From NCBI GenBank assembly GCA_937876275.1, contig CALFIA010000115.1, forward strand, positions 1-10,343: a DNA stretch of 10,343 bases, given 5' to 3'. Positions 1-5,940 of the stretch are shown here, one piece after another (the stretch's first letter is position 1; each line of letters begins with the position of its first letter). The notes under the pieces are model-generated. The model was not told the DNA's origin and did not search any database. It was given only the letters and a program-made list of their open reading frames with translations. The DNA comes from an uncultured Actinomycetes bacterium (GTDB lineage: Bacteria > Actinomycetota > Actinomycetes > S36-B12). The position numbers and the translations under genes were made by a program.

Positions 1-262
1 TGGTTTCCGGTTGCACGCTGATGTCAGCATCGATCATGAGCAGGTGAGAGAAGTGATCGTCCCGAACCACCGCACTGGCAAAGGCATTACGGGAACGGGT
101 AACGAGCCCGTCCGCACGCGTCACGATGTCAAGTGCCCAACCGAGCTCTGAAAGCTGACGCTGAAGCCTCATCACGCCGAGCATGTACTCGGTCGTCACC
201 ATCCCGCCAGCCGCGGGCGTAGCCAGCAGGATGTTGACGGGAGACTGAGAATCGTTGGACAT
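1..262 (-). CDS. Glycosyltransferase-like protein, N-terminal part (cut by window edge)
   Basis: Reverse-strand reading frame starting with ATG at 262 and open to position 1, giving 87 residues before the window cuts it. The visible protein begins MSNDSQSPVNILLATPAAGG, a beta strand-like start. It then has a TRSRNAF stretch (residues 55-61) and HLLMIDADI (73-81), in which D78-A79-D80 looks like the metal-binding DxD of GT-A fold glycosyltransferases. The RxRN segment followed some 15-20 residues later by a 'thll.iDaDi' strand is a pattern I associate with Anp1-like and family-2-like sugar transferases. The donor and acceptor cannot be inferred. No good Shine-Dalgarno sequence precedes the ATG. 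A TAACCT hexamer on the same strand (271-276) lies eight bases before it, so a nearly leaderless message is possible, as is read-through from the tRNA gene 24 bases upstream. The coding call is fairly secure because composition and motifs agree; the family is inferred from a fragment. Confidence 0.7.
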   Translation of the reverse strand, partial: MSNDSQSPVNILLATPAAGGMVTTEYMLGVMRLQRQLSELGWALDIVTRADGLVTRSRNAFASAVVRDDHFSHLLMIDADISVQPET

Positions 263-286
263 GATGGACGAGGTTAATACGTTGCG

Positions 287-362
287 TGGTGCCCCCGGCA
301 GGATTCGAACCTGCGACCTTCGGTACCGGAAACCGGCGCTCTATCCCCTGAGCTACGGAGGC
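287..362 (-). tRNA. tRNA-Arg, anticodon CCG
   Basis: Read on the minus strand, this folds as a complete cloverleaf. A 7-bp acceptor stem pairs GCCTCCG with CGGGGGC (one T-G wobble). The D arm contains GCTCAGGGGATAGAGC, and the T arm is GCAGG-TTCGAAT-CCTGC. The anticodon stem begins CCGGT, the loop is TTCCGGT with CCG at positions 34-36, and the 3' stem is ACCGA, so the outermost pair is a C-A mismatch. Discriminator A (290) is followed by an encoded CCA (287-289). It decodes the arginine codon CGG, which is used in GC-rich genomes. It has no variable-arm expansion. The arginyl-tRNA synthetase gene argS lies about 1.6 kb downstream on the other strand. Confidence 0.97.
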
Positions 363-375
363 GTCAGGAGCGCAC

Positions 376-381
376 AGGCTA
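376..381 (-). promoter_or_regulatory. Extended -10 element for tRNA-Arg
   Basis: On the minus strand this is TAGCCT directly preceded by TGA, so it reads TGATAGCCT, an extended -10 (TGN-TANNNT). It ends 13 bases before the tRNA 5' end at 362, which would place the transcription start about seven bases ahead of the mature tRNA. I see no convincing -35 hexamer 16-18 bases upstream. The same hexamer occurs before lysA. Confidence 0.45.
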
Positions 382-432
382 TCAGCGTGAGGCGACTGCA
401 CTGACGGGCGTGTCATTGACCATGATGGTGCC

Positions 433-1278
433 GTGAACCTGTCGGCCACGATTGCCTATGTGCGCGAGGTGTCTGCCCGCATGGGAGCTCACCGTGCGTC
501 GCTCGCGGCAGGCGGCCTCGCCTACTTCGTCGTTCTTGCGATAGCTCCGGCTGCGGTCGTGGTCGGCTCGCTTGCCGGCTTGTTCCTTACTCCGACTGAG
601 ATTCGTGATGCGCTCGCTCGGCTTCAAGAAGCCTCACCGGCCCTCGCGTCGAATATTTCCGGTTTCACGGATTCACTCGTGTCAATTGTCGAGAACGCTT
701 CGACGACCTCCGTCACCGTTGCCACGACCGTCAGCGTCATCGTCGCGATCTATGCCGCATCCAAGGTGGTCTACGGAATTCGACTTGCTCAAGACACGAG
801 CTACGGGGTGGTGAGCACTGATCGCACCTTGCTTGTTCGTGCCATTTCTGCGGTAGTCACACTCGTGGCTCTTCTCGTGGCCGCTGCACTCATTGTCGTT
901 CTGACTTTCTTGCCCAAGGTGTTGAGGGCGTTCGGGCTCAGCGATGTTCGTCTCATCACTGGAAACGCCGTACTGGACTGGATCGCGCTCGTCATCGTGG
1001 TGTGGTTAATGGTGCGGGTAACCATGCGGCACATCACGGCAGACCGGCAGCGGATTCCTGTCCTGGCTCTCGGCCCAATCGTGGCCACAGTGATCATCGC
1101 GGGCTCGACCATCGGCGTGGGCGTGTATGCGGCGAACTCGTCGACCCTCAGCGCTGCGGTGCTGGTGTTCGGATCCGCGGTCGTGGCGCTTCTGTGGTTG
1201 TATCTCTGCTTTCTCGGTTTGCTCACCGGTTCGGAGATGGAAGCCATTCGCCGTGAGCGCGACGGCAAAGTCGTCTAG
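433..1278 (+). CDS. YihY/BrkB-family integral membrane protein
   Basis: 281-residue polytopic inner-membrane protein. About six hydrophobic segments are visible, roughly residues 24-52, 94-116, 133-160, 178-197, 210-233 and 240-267. Two family signatures are present: LAAGGLAYFVVLAIAP near the N-terminus (residues 24-39) and LLWLYLCFLGLLTGSEMEA near the C-terminus (253-271), where an acidic residue follows a small-residue helix. The short N-terminal basic stretch and the charged tail RRERDGK fit a cytoplasmic orientation for both ends. Family members were once called ribonuclease BN in error; the true function is unsettled, with export or transport suggested. GTG 433 is chosen because it gives the usual 20-25 residues before the first helix. 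The two ATGs at 422 and 425 run into a stop after three or four codons, and ATG 481 would leave too short an N-terminus. No Shine-Dalgarno is visible. A weak -10-like CATGAT ends six bases before the GTG, so a leaderless start is conceivable. Confidence 0.88.
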   Translation: MNLSATIAYVREVSARMGAHRASLAAGGLAYFVVLAIAPAAVVVGSLAGLFLTPTEIRDALARLQEASPALASNISGFTDSLVSIVENASTTSVTVATTVSVIVAIYAASKVVYGIRLAQDTSYGVVSTDRTLLVRAISAVVTLVALLVAAALIVVLTFLPKVLRAFGLSDVRLITGNAVLDWIALVIVVWLMVRVTMRHITADRQRIPVLALGPIVATVIIAGSTIGVGVYAANSSTLSAAVLVFGSAVVALLWLYLCFLGLLTGSEMEAIRRERDGKVV

Positions 1279-1382
1279 GCATACGCATCCCACGCGCCAC
1301 TTATCTCCTCTTGCGTCGCACAGGTGATCATTCGCCACAGGCCAGGGCTGTCGGACCGGAAAATCGCGCAGGTTCATCGGTT

Positions 1383-1438
1383 TAGACACATGGTCTATTG
1401 GGGAAAGTGGTTGTGCCGGATTCGGGGGAATCACCGGC
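1383..1438. repeat. Two inverted repeats in the BrkB/csp convergent intergenic region
   Basis: The 211-bp gap between the BrkB-family gene and csp carries no credible gene. Two hairpins precede the main terminator. TAGAC (1383-1387) pairs with GTCTA (1393-1397) around a 5-base loop. GCCGGATTC (1415-1423) pairs with GAATC (1428-1432) and CCGGC (1434-1438) with a single bulged A at 1433 and a GGGG loop. Neither has a clean T-run, so they could be secondary terminators, 3'-end stabilisers or a protein site. Positions 1279-1382 hold nothing I can assign. Confidence 0.55.
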
Positions 1439-1443
1439 AAAGC

Positions 1444-1474
1444 GAAAGGCCCCGTCATCACGACGGGGCCTTTC
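1444..1474. terminator. Bidirectional 13-bp hairpin terminator between BrkB-family gene and csp
   Basis: GAAAGGCCCCGTC (1444-1456) and GACGGGGCCTTTC (1462-1474) form a perfect 13-bp stem around the 5-base loop ATCAC. The A and T tracts at the stem base make it serve both strands: it begins 16 bases past the csp stop on the minus strand and 166 bases past the BrkB-family stop on the plus strand. Perfect pairing, a GC-rich core and position between convergent genes make this a confident intrinsic terminator. Confidence 0.9.
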
Positions 1475-1489
1475 ACTGATTCGTGGCGA

Positions 1490-1693
1490 CTACAGAGCGT
1501 GAACCTTGTCAGCCTGGGGGCCCTTCGGACCCTGGGTGATCTCGAATTCAACGGCCTGGTTCTCCTCCAGCGAGCGGTAGCCGTCGGAGTCGATTGCCGA
1601 GTAGTGAACGAAAACGTCCGGACCACCATCAGCCTGAGCGATGAAGCCGTAACCCTTTTCGGCGTTGAACCACTTCACGGTTCCTTGAGCCAT
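1490..1693 (-). CDS. cspA: Cold-shock protein, CspA family
   Basis: 67-residue single cold-shock domain, a small five-stranded OB-fold that binds single-stranded RNA and DNA and acts as an RNA chaperone in the cytoplasm. It starts MAQGTVKWFNAEKGYGFI. RNP1 is KGYGFI (residues 13-18) and RNP2 is VFVHY (27-31), with the aromatic residues W8, F9, Y15, F17, F28, H30 and Y31 available for base stacking. The C-terminal QGPKGPQADKVHAL is the usual actinobacterial CspA ending, and the length is standard. ATG 1693 is chosen over an in-frame ATG at 1702 because AGGAGA lies nine bases upstream of it but abuts the other. The message has a long structured leader and ends at the 13-bp terminator. Which csp paralogue this is, and whether it is truly cold-induced, cannot be told from sequence. 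Confidence 0.96.
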   Translation of the reverse strand: MAQGTVKWFNAEKGYGFIAQADGGPDVFVHYSAIDSDGYRSLEENQAVEFEITQGPKGPQADKVHAL

Positions 1694-1861
1694 GATGCAC
1701 ATTCTCCTTGCACGGAACGTCGTGACGGACGGTTGCCCGGCACGTGGCCTAGCCATTCAAACCCTTGCGTCCGTCGAATCTGTGCACGTGCTCAGAAACC
1801 CAGAAGTCGCCGTGTGAGGGGGCGACTCCTCAGAACGGTGGTGCTGATGAGGCCTTGCCTG
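1694..1861 (-). promoter_or_regulatory. Long structured 5' leader of csp mRNA
   Basis: If transcription starts from the -10 element at 1868-1873, csp has a leader of about 168 bases. In the minus-strand RNA, positions 1833-1821 pair with 1811-1799: ten continuous pairs including one G-U, one mismatch, then two more pairs, around a 9-base loop. A second helix pairs GACGGACG (1724-1731) with CGTCCGTC (1768-1775), enclosing a small hairpin TGGC/GCCA (1745-1748/1752-1755). The ribosome site AGGAGA lies just downstream and looks unpaired by these helices. In Escherichia coli, cspA has a leader of similar length that switches fold with temperature; a thermosensor here is inference. The motif GCACGTG occurs twice (1740-1746, 1784-1790). 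On the plus strand this 300-bp gap contains no gene. Confidence 0.6.
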
Positions 1862-1867
1862 AAAAAA

Positions 1868-1873
1868 AGCCTA
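1868..1873 (-). promoter_or_regulatory. Candidate -10 element for csp
   Basis: Minus-strand TAGGCT, fitting the TANNNT pattern seen before other genes here, followed immediately by a run of seven T residues. Start of transcription would fall near 1861. No clear -35 hexamer is visible at 16-18 bases. Confidence 0.4.
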
Positions 1874-1942
1874 GTGCGTCAGATCACGGCGGGGGAGACC
1901 TTGTCCACGGCAAAAGTCGTCATTACTCAATCGTTATCTCCG

Positions 1943-1981
1943 CAGTGGGGCAGCCTGGAATGGGCGTAGTTCTCCCCACTG
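1943..1981. repeat. Perfect 8-bp inverted repeat upstream of argS (possible operator)
   Basis: CAGTGGGG (1943-1950) and CCCCACTG (1974-1981) are exact inverted copies whose centres are 31 bp apart, about three helical turns. The right half covers the expected -35 region of the argS promoter (hexamer at 1993-1998). If argS is leaderless, the repeat is not in the argS transcript, so a dimeric DNA-binding protein is a better explanation than an RNA hairpin. No regulator can be named. Chance occurrence in GC-rich DNA is possible. Confidence 0.4.
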
Positions 1982-1992
1982 GGGCGGCTCGT

Positions 1993-1998
1993 TACGCT
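1993..1998 (+). promoter_or_regulatory. -10 element of argS, predicts leaderless mRNA
   Basis: TACGCT ends six bases before the GTG at 2005, the spacing expected from a -10 hexamer to the +1 base. There is no Shine-Dalgarno sequence before this GTG. Together these suggest that transcription starts on the G of the start codon. A recognisable -35 is lacking (TTCTCC at 1970-1975 is poor). Confidence 0.55.
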
Positions 1999-2004
1999 CA
2001 GCCT

Positions 2005-3663
2005 GTGACCCCTGAGGAACTTGCCGTCGTTGTCCGCGGTGCACTGACTGACCTCGCCGAACGTGGCGATATGTCCGTTGCCGTCCCCGACGAGGTGCAC
2101 ATCGAGCGTCCTCGCAACCGCGATCACGGTGATTACGCCACCAACGTGGCATTGACCCTGGCCAAGCAGGCAGGCATTCCTCCTCGTGAACTCGCCACGG
2201 CCCTGGCTGAGGCGCTCGCTGCCTGCGAGGGTATTGACTCCGCGGAGATCGCAGGCCCGGGGTTCGTGAACATCCGTCTCGATGACGCCGCCCAGGGCGA
2301 ACTGGCCCGAGGCATTGTCACCGCGGGCTCGGCGTACGGCACCGGAAATGCGCTGGCCGGTCGAACAGTCAACGTCGAGTTCATCTCGGCGAACCCGACC
2401 GGCCCCCTTCATCTCGGTCACACGAGGTGGGCTGCGGTGGGCGATGCGATTGCGCGCGTCCTAGCCGCGGCAGGCGCCACGGTCGCCAAGGAGTTCTACA
2501 TCAATGACCGAGGTGTCCAGATGGACAAGTTCGGCGCTTCAGTGATGGCAGCAGCGCATGGCCAACCTGTTCCCGAGGACGGCTATCACGGCGGCTACAT
2601 CCTCGATCTCGCCGCGGAGATCATCGCCGCGGAGCCCGCCATCCTCCAGCTTCCGGAAGAAGAGCAGCTGATCGCCTTCCGTGAAGCGGCCTACGGCCTG
2701 CAGCTTCGACAGCAGCAGTCAGTGCTGCGAATCTTCCACACTGAATTCGATGTCTGGTACTCCGAGCGCACCCTGCATGACTCCGGTGCGGTCGTGAAGG
2801 GGCTCGACAAGCTTCGCGGTCAAGGTCACGTCTTCGAGCTCGATGGCGCCACCTGGCTGCGCACCACCGACTTCGGCGATGACAAGGACCGCGTGCTGAT
2901 CAAGGCCGATGGCGAGTACACCTACTTCGCCTCTGATACCGCTTACTACGTCGATAAGCGTGATCGTGGTTTTGACCTCTGCGTGTACTTGCTCGGCGCT
3001 GATCATCACGGATACGTCAATCGCCTCCGGGCTGTCGCCGCCTGCGCCGGTGACGACATGGACGACAACGTCGAGGTGCTCATCGGTCAGCTCGTGAAGA
3101 TCGTGCGCGGTGGCGAGGAAGTCAAGCTCTCCAAGCGTGCGGGCAACATCGTCACTCTTGAGGATCTCGTCGACGAGGTCGGTGTTGATGCCGCGCGTTA
3201 CTCGCTTATCCGTTACCCGGCAGATTCGCCGCTCACTCTTGATCTCGAGGTCATCACTCAGCGCACGAGTGATAACCCGGTCTTCTACGTGCAGTACGCG
3301 CATGCTCGAGTGTGCTCAGTGCTTCGCAATGCCGAGGATCTCGGGATTGACTGGCGCAACTCCGATTTCGATCCTGCGCAGCTCTCTCATCCGCGTGAAG
3401 GCGAGCTTCTCGGTGCCCTGGGTCAATTCCCGCGCATCGTGGCGAGCGCGGCTGAGCTTCGCGAGCCCCATCGCGTTGCGCGCTACCTGGAAGACACCGC
3501 CACGGCGTATCACCGTTTCTACGACGCGTGCCGAGTTCTTCCCCGCGGCGATGAGCAGCTCGAACCCGAGCACATTGCCCGGTTGTGGCTCTGCGCCGCT
3601 ACGCGCCAGGTGATCTACAACGGCCTCACCATGCTGGGTGTCTCCGCACCCGAGCGCATGTAA
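2005..3663 (+). CDS. argS: Arginyl-tRNA synthetase
   Basis: 552-residue class I aminoacyl-tRNA synthetase that charges tRNA-Arg with arginine using ATP in the cytoplasm. The N-terminal additive domain (about 1-110) includes IERPRNRDHGDYATN (33-47). The catalytic Rossmann domain carries the HIGH-type motif HLGH (136-139) within FISANPTGPLHLGHTR. The KMSKS-type loop reads KLSKR (374-378), as is common in ArgS. The C-terminal helical anticodon-binding domain runs from about 420 to the end, finishing NGLTMLGVSAPERM. GTG 2005 is preferred although the frame is open from 1765 and has an ATG at 1960. The mycobacterial enzyme begins MTPADLA, matching MTPEELA here, the resulting length is right, and a -10 hexamer sits six bases upstream. 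The stop is 24 bases before lysA, and argS-lysA is a conserved actinobacterial pair. Confidence 0.96.
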   Translation: MTPEELAVVVRGALTDLAERGDMSVAVPDEVHIERPRNRDHGDYATNVALTLAKQAGIPPRELATALAEALAACEGIDSAEIAGPGFVNIRLDDAAQGELARGIVTAGSAYGTGNALAGRTVNVEFISANPTGPLHLGHTRWAAVGDAIARVLAAAGATVAKEFYINDRGVQMDKFGASVMAAAHGQPVPEDGYHGGYILDLAAEIIAAEPAILQLPEEEQLIAFREAAYGLQLRQQQSVLRIFHTEFDVWYSERTLHDSGAVVKGLDKLRGQGHVFELDGATWLRTTDFGDDKDRVLIKADGEYTYFASDTAYYVDKRDRGFDLCVYLLGADHHGYVNRLRAVAACAGDDMDDNVEVLIGQLVKIVRGGEEVKLSKRAGNIVTLEDLVDEVGVDAARYSLIRYPADSPLTLDLEVITQRTSDNPVFYVQYAHARVCSVLRNAEDLGIDWRNSDFDPAQLSHPREGELLGALGQFPRIVASAAELREPHRVARYLEDTATAYHRFYDACRVLPRGDEQLEPEHIARLWLCAATRQVIYNGLTMLGVSAPERM

Positions 3664-3675
3664 TCGGCGATGCCC

Positions 3676-3681
3676 TAGCCT
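3676..3681 (+). promoter_or_regulatory. -10 element of lysA, predicts leaderless mRNA
   Basis: TAGCCT lies in the 24-base gap after argS and ends exactly six bases before the lysA GTG at 3688, repeating the geometry at argS. No Shine-Dalgarno is present. lysA may therefore have its own promoter inside the argS-lysA junction as well as being read from argS. No clear -35 is seen. Confidence 0.55.
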
Positions 3682-3687
3682 TTCGCC

Positions 3688-5013
3688 GTGGAATCAAACG
3701 TCTGGCCAATGCATGCCTCGCGCGATGCTCGCGGCGCACTGTCCATCGCCGGCGCCGACTGCCGTGATCTCGTCGCTGAATTCGGGTCACCGCTCTTCGT
3801 ACTTGACGAGGAGCAGGTGCGCCTCACCGCGCGCCGATACCGCGAGGCTTACGAAGAGGCGGGCGCCGGGATCGTGTACTACGCGGCCAAGGCCTTCCTT
3901 GCCACGGCGATCGCACGATGGGTGCATGACGAGGGTCTGGGTCTCGATGTTGCTTCCGCGGGTGAGCTAGAAGTGGCAGTACGTGCCGGCGTGCCGGGTG
4001 ATCGCATCATCATGCACGGCAATAACAAGTCGATGACCGACATTGAGCGAGCGATCGAGGTCGGTGTCGGTCGGATCGTGATTGACTCCTTCGAGGAGAT
4101 CGTGCGTGTTGCGGATGCGGCTTCACGAGCGGGGATTGTCCAGTCGGTCATGGTGCGCGTGACCGTCGGAGTCGAGGCTCACACTCACGCATTCATCTCG
4201 ACTGCTCACGAAGATCAGAAGTTCGGCTTGTCTCTCGCCAACGGCAATGCACTGGAAGCAGTGCGTCGCATCATCAAGCTGCCTTCATTGAATTTCCTCG
4301 GCTTGCACTCGCATATCGGCTCGCAGATCTTCGACGCCCGTGGATTCGAGGTTGCCGCCGAGCGAATCGTGTCGCTGGCCAAGCGCATCTGGGATGAACT
4401 CGATACTGAAGTCACCCACCTCAACCTCGGTGGCGGCATGGGCATTGCCTACACGTCCGATGACGACCCACTCGACATCCCGGTGATGGCCGCCCTCATC
4501 GGTGACATCGTGGCGAAGGAATGCGCCAATGCGGGCATTCAGATGCCCTCCCTGGCCTTCGAACCTGGCCGTGCAATCGTCGGCCCTGCCGGCATCACGC
4601 TCTACGAGGTCGGCACTGTCAAGCAGGTCGAGCTCGATGATGGCGGAAGTCGCGCTTACATCTCCGTCGATGGCGGGATGAGCGACAACATTCGTACAGC
4701 CCTCTACGACGCCGAGTATTCGGTGGCGCTTGCCTCGCGCACGTCTGCAGCGGGCACTCGACTGTCGCGCGTGGTGGGCAAGCACTGCGAATCAGGCGAC
4801 ATCGTGGTGCGCGATGCGATGCTCCCAGACGACATCGTCGCGAGCGATCTGCTTGCCGTTGCCGCGACGGGTGCCTACTGCCGTTCGATGGCGTCCAACT
4901 ACAACCATCTTCCGAAGCCGGCCGTGGTGTCAGTGAGAGATGGCAAGGTCAGCGTGGTGCTGCGCCGCGAGTCGATGGACGACCTTCTACGACTCGACCC
5001 GGGCGCCAGCTGA
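3688..5013 (+). CDS. lysA: Diaminopimelate decarboxylase
   Basis: 441-residue PLP enzyme catalysing the last step of lysine synthesis, meso-diaminopimelate to L-lysine plus CO2, in the cytoplasm. It has the fold-type III arrangement. The N-terminal alpha/beta barrel carries the PLP lysine K68 in YYAAKAF and HSHIGS at 207-212. GGG at 248-250 and EPGR at 292-295 bind the cofactor phosphate. The C-terminal beta domain contains CESGD (367-371), which supplies the active-site cysteine across the dimer, and ATGAYC (393-398). Long blocks such as VGVEAHTHAFISTAHEDQKF match the M. tuberculosis enzyme almost exactly as I recall it. GTG 3688 is preferred to ATG 3709 because it retains NVWP near the N-terminus, also present in the mycobacterial protein, and has a -10 hexamer six bases upstream. 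No lysine riboswitch is visible, which fits a leaderless message. Confidence 0.97.
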   Translation: MESNVWPMHASRDARGALSIAGADCRDLVAEFGSPLFVLDEEQVRLTARRYREAYEEAGAGIVYYAAKAFLATAIARWVHDEGLGLDVASAGELEVAVRAGVPGDRIIMHGNNKSMTDIERAIEVGVGRIVIDSFEEIVRVADAASRAGIVQSVMVRVTVGVEAHTHAFISTAHEDQKFGLSLANGNALEAVRRIIKLPSLNFLGLHSHIGSQIFDARGFEVAAERIVSLAKRIWDELDTEVTHLNLGGGMGIAYTSDDDPLDIPVMAALIGDIVAKECANAGIQMPSLAFEPGRAIVGPAGITLYEVGTVKQVELDDGGSRAYISVDGGMSDNIRTALYDAEYSVALASRTSAAGTRLSRVVGKHCESGDIVVRDAMLPDDIVASDLLAVAATGAYCRSMASNYNHLPKPAVVSVRDGKVSVVLRRESMDDLLRLDPGAS

Positions 5014-5037
5014 TTTCTCAGGCAGGCACCCGGGTCG
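4995..5037. terminator. Inverted repeat across the lysA stop codon, likely convergent terminator
   Basis: CGACCCGGG (4995-5003) and CCCGGGTCG (5029-5037) form a perfect 9-bp GC-rich stem around a 25-base loop that contains the lysA stop codon (5011-5013) and an internal GCC/GGC pairing. It lies between the convergent lysA and aquaporin genes, which are only 48 bases apart, and could serve both. There is no T-run on either side, so it may depend on Rho or act as a 3'-end stabiliser rather than a classic intrinsic terminator. Confidence 0.55.
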
Positions 5038-5061
5038 TTGAATCGAACCGAGGGAGCGTGA

Positions 5062-5811
5062 TTACTCGCGCTCGGCGCCTGCCACCATCTTCTCCGGCAT
5101 CTCGTCGTCGCTCTTGATGAGCTTCCATGCGATGACAGCGACGAGTGCGCCGATAAGCGGCGCGACGATGAACAGCCACACCTGGCTGAGATGGTCTCCA
5201 CCGGCGAAGAGCGCGGGGCCGAAGGAACGGGCCGGGTTCACGGAGGTACCGTCGAGCGGGATACCGACGAGATGGACGACCGTCAGCGCCAAGCCGATGG
5301 CGATGCCCGCGAAGCCCGGAGCTGCGACGCGCTCGGTCACGAGCATGATCACGGCGACGAAGGCTGCGGTGAGTACGACCTCGAGCACGAACGCGCCGGC
5401 AAGGTTGATCGCACCGTTGTCGTAGCTGTTGGTACCGAGCCCACCGGTCTGGTCGGTGACGCCGAATGATGAGACGAAGAGCTTCAGAAGTGCGGCGCCT
5501 GCGATTGCGCCGAGGAACTGCACGATCCAGTAGCCGACTGCATCCTTGATGGGGAACTTGCGCCCGACGACCATGGCCAAGGTGACAGCCGGGTTGACGT
5601 GGGCGCCGGAGACCGGGCCAATCGCGTAGGCCACGGCCAAGAGCACCAGGCCGAAGGCCAGTGCCACGCCGACAATGCCGTTGCCCGGGCCGTTCTGGTT
5701 GATGCCCAGAGCTCCGCCAATGCCGAAGACTGCAGCTCCGACGGCCAGGAAAACCAGGAGGAAGGTGCCGATGAATTCGCCGATGAGGCGCTTTCCGAGT
5801 GAACTGCTCAT
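5062..5811 (-). CDS. aqpZ: Aquaporin, AqpZ-type water channel
   Basis: 249-residue major intrinsic protein with six hydrophobic helices and two re-entrant NPA loops: GAHVNPAVT (N73-P74-A75) and GTSVNPARS (N192-P193-A194). The selectivity-filter residues align with E. coli AqpZ: F53 in GVALAFGL, H180 in TVVHLVGIP, T189 and R195. The narrow F/H/T/R set marks a water channel rather than a glycerol facilitator, whose histidine position is normally glycine. It forms tetramers in the inner membrane. ATG 5811 is chosen because AAGGAG lies six bases upstream; the frame also has an ATG at 5847 without a ribosome site. The acidic tail EMPEKMVAGAERE is cytoplasmic. The gene sits antisense between lysA and hom, which are usually adjacent in actinomycetes, so it appears to be an insertion into the cluster. 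Codon use and composition look like those of its neighbours. Confidence 0.94.
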   Translation of the reverse strand: MSSSLGKRLIGEFIGTFLLVFLAVGAAVFGIGGALGINQNGPGNGIVGVALAFGLVLLAVAYAIGPVSGAHVNPAVTLAMVVGRKFPIKDAVGYWIVQFLGAIAGAALLKLFVSSFGVTDQTGGLGTNSYDNGAINLAGAFVLEVVLTAAFVAVIMLVTERVAAPGFAGIAIGLALTVVHLVGIPLDGTSVNPARSFGPALFAGGDHLSQVWLFIVAPLIGALVAVIAWKLIKSDDEMPEKMVAGAERE

Positions 5812-5858
5812 GGTGCTCTCCTTCGTAACATTGGCCTCATGGGCCACTTATGCCCCAC

Positions 5859-5864
5859 ACGCTA
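5859..5864 (-). promoter_or_regulatory. Candidate -10 element of aqpZ
   Basis: Minus-strand TAGCGT fits TANNNT and would give a leader of about 40 bases with the AAGGAG ribosome site near its end. A second minus-strand hexamer, TAGCCT, at 6001-6006 could drive a longer transcript through the structured region at 5941-5999. Neither has a clear -35. Confidence 0.3.
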
Positions 5865-5940
5865 GGGGCGTACACGGGGATTTCTGGGCAGCCCACGCGG
5901 CCTTCCTGGACTAGGGGACACATGCGGTTCTCATCAGGCG

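Noticed and set aside
129..449. 106-codon minus-strand frame across the tRNA and the start of the BrkB-family gene
   Set aside because: It runs through a complete tRNA gene and into a clearly coding stretch of the glycosyltransferase-like gene in another frame.
1006..1629. 207-codon minus-strand frame across the BrkB-family gene, the terminator and csp
   Set aside because: Passes through the 13-bp terminator and overlaps two real genes; no motif.
1765..2004. In-frame N-terminal extension of argS (ATG 1960 or further upstream)
   Set aside because: The extra residues have no counterpart in ArgS, no ribosome site precedes ATG 1960, and the region carries the promoter. GTG 2005 matches the family start.
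2719..3303. 194-codon minus-strand frame within argS
   Set aside because: Lies wholly inside the conserved argS catalytic region; long antisense frames are expected in GC-rich codon use. No motif or ribosome site.
3664..3687. Terminator between argS and lysA
   Set aside because: The 24-base gap has no inverted repeat; it holds the lysA -10 element instead.
5812..5940. Mobile-element remnants or direct repeats flanking the aquaporin gene
   Set aside because: I looked for flanking repeats or transposase fragments around 5014-5061 and 5812-5940 and found none, so the insertion mechanism is unknown.
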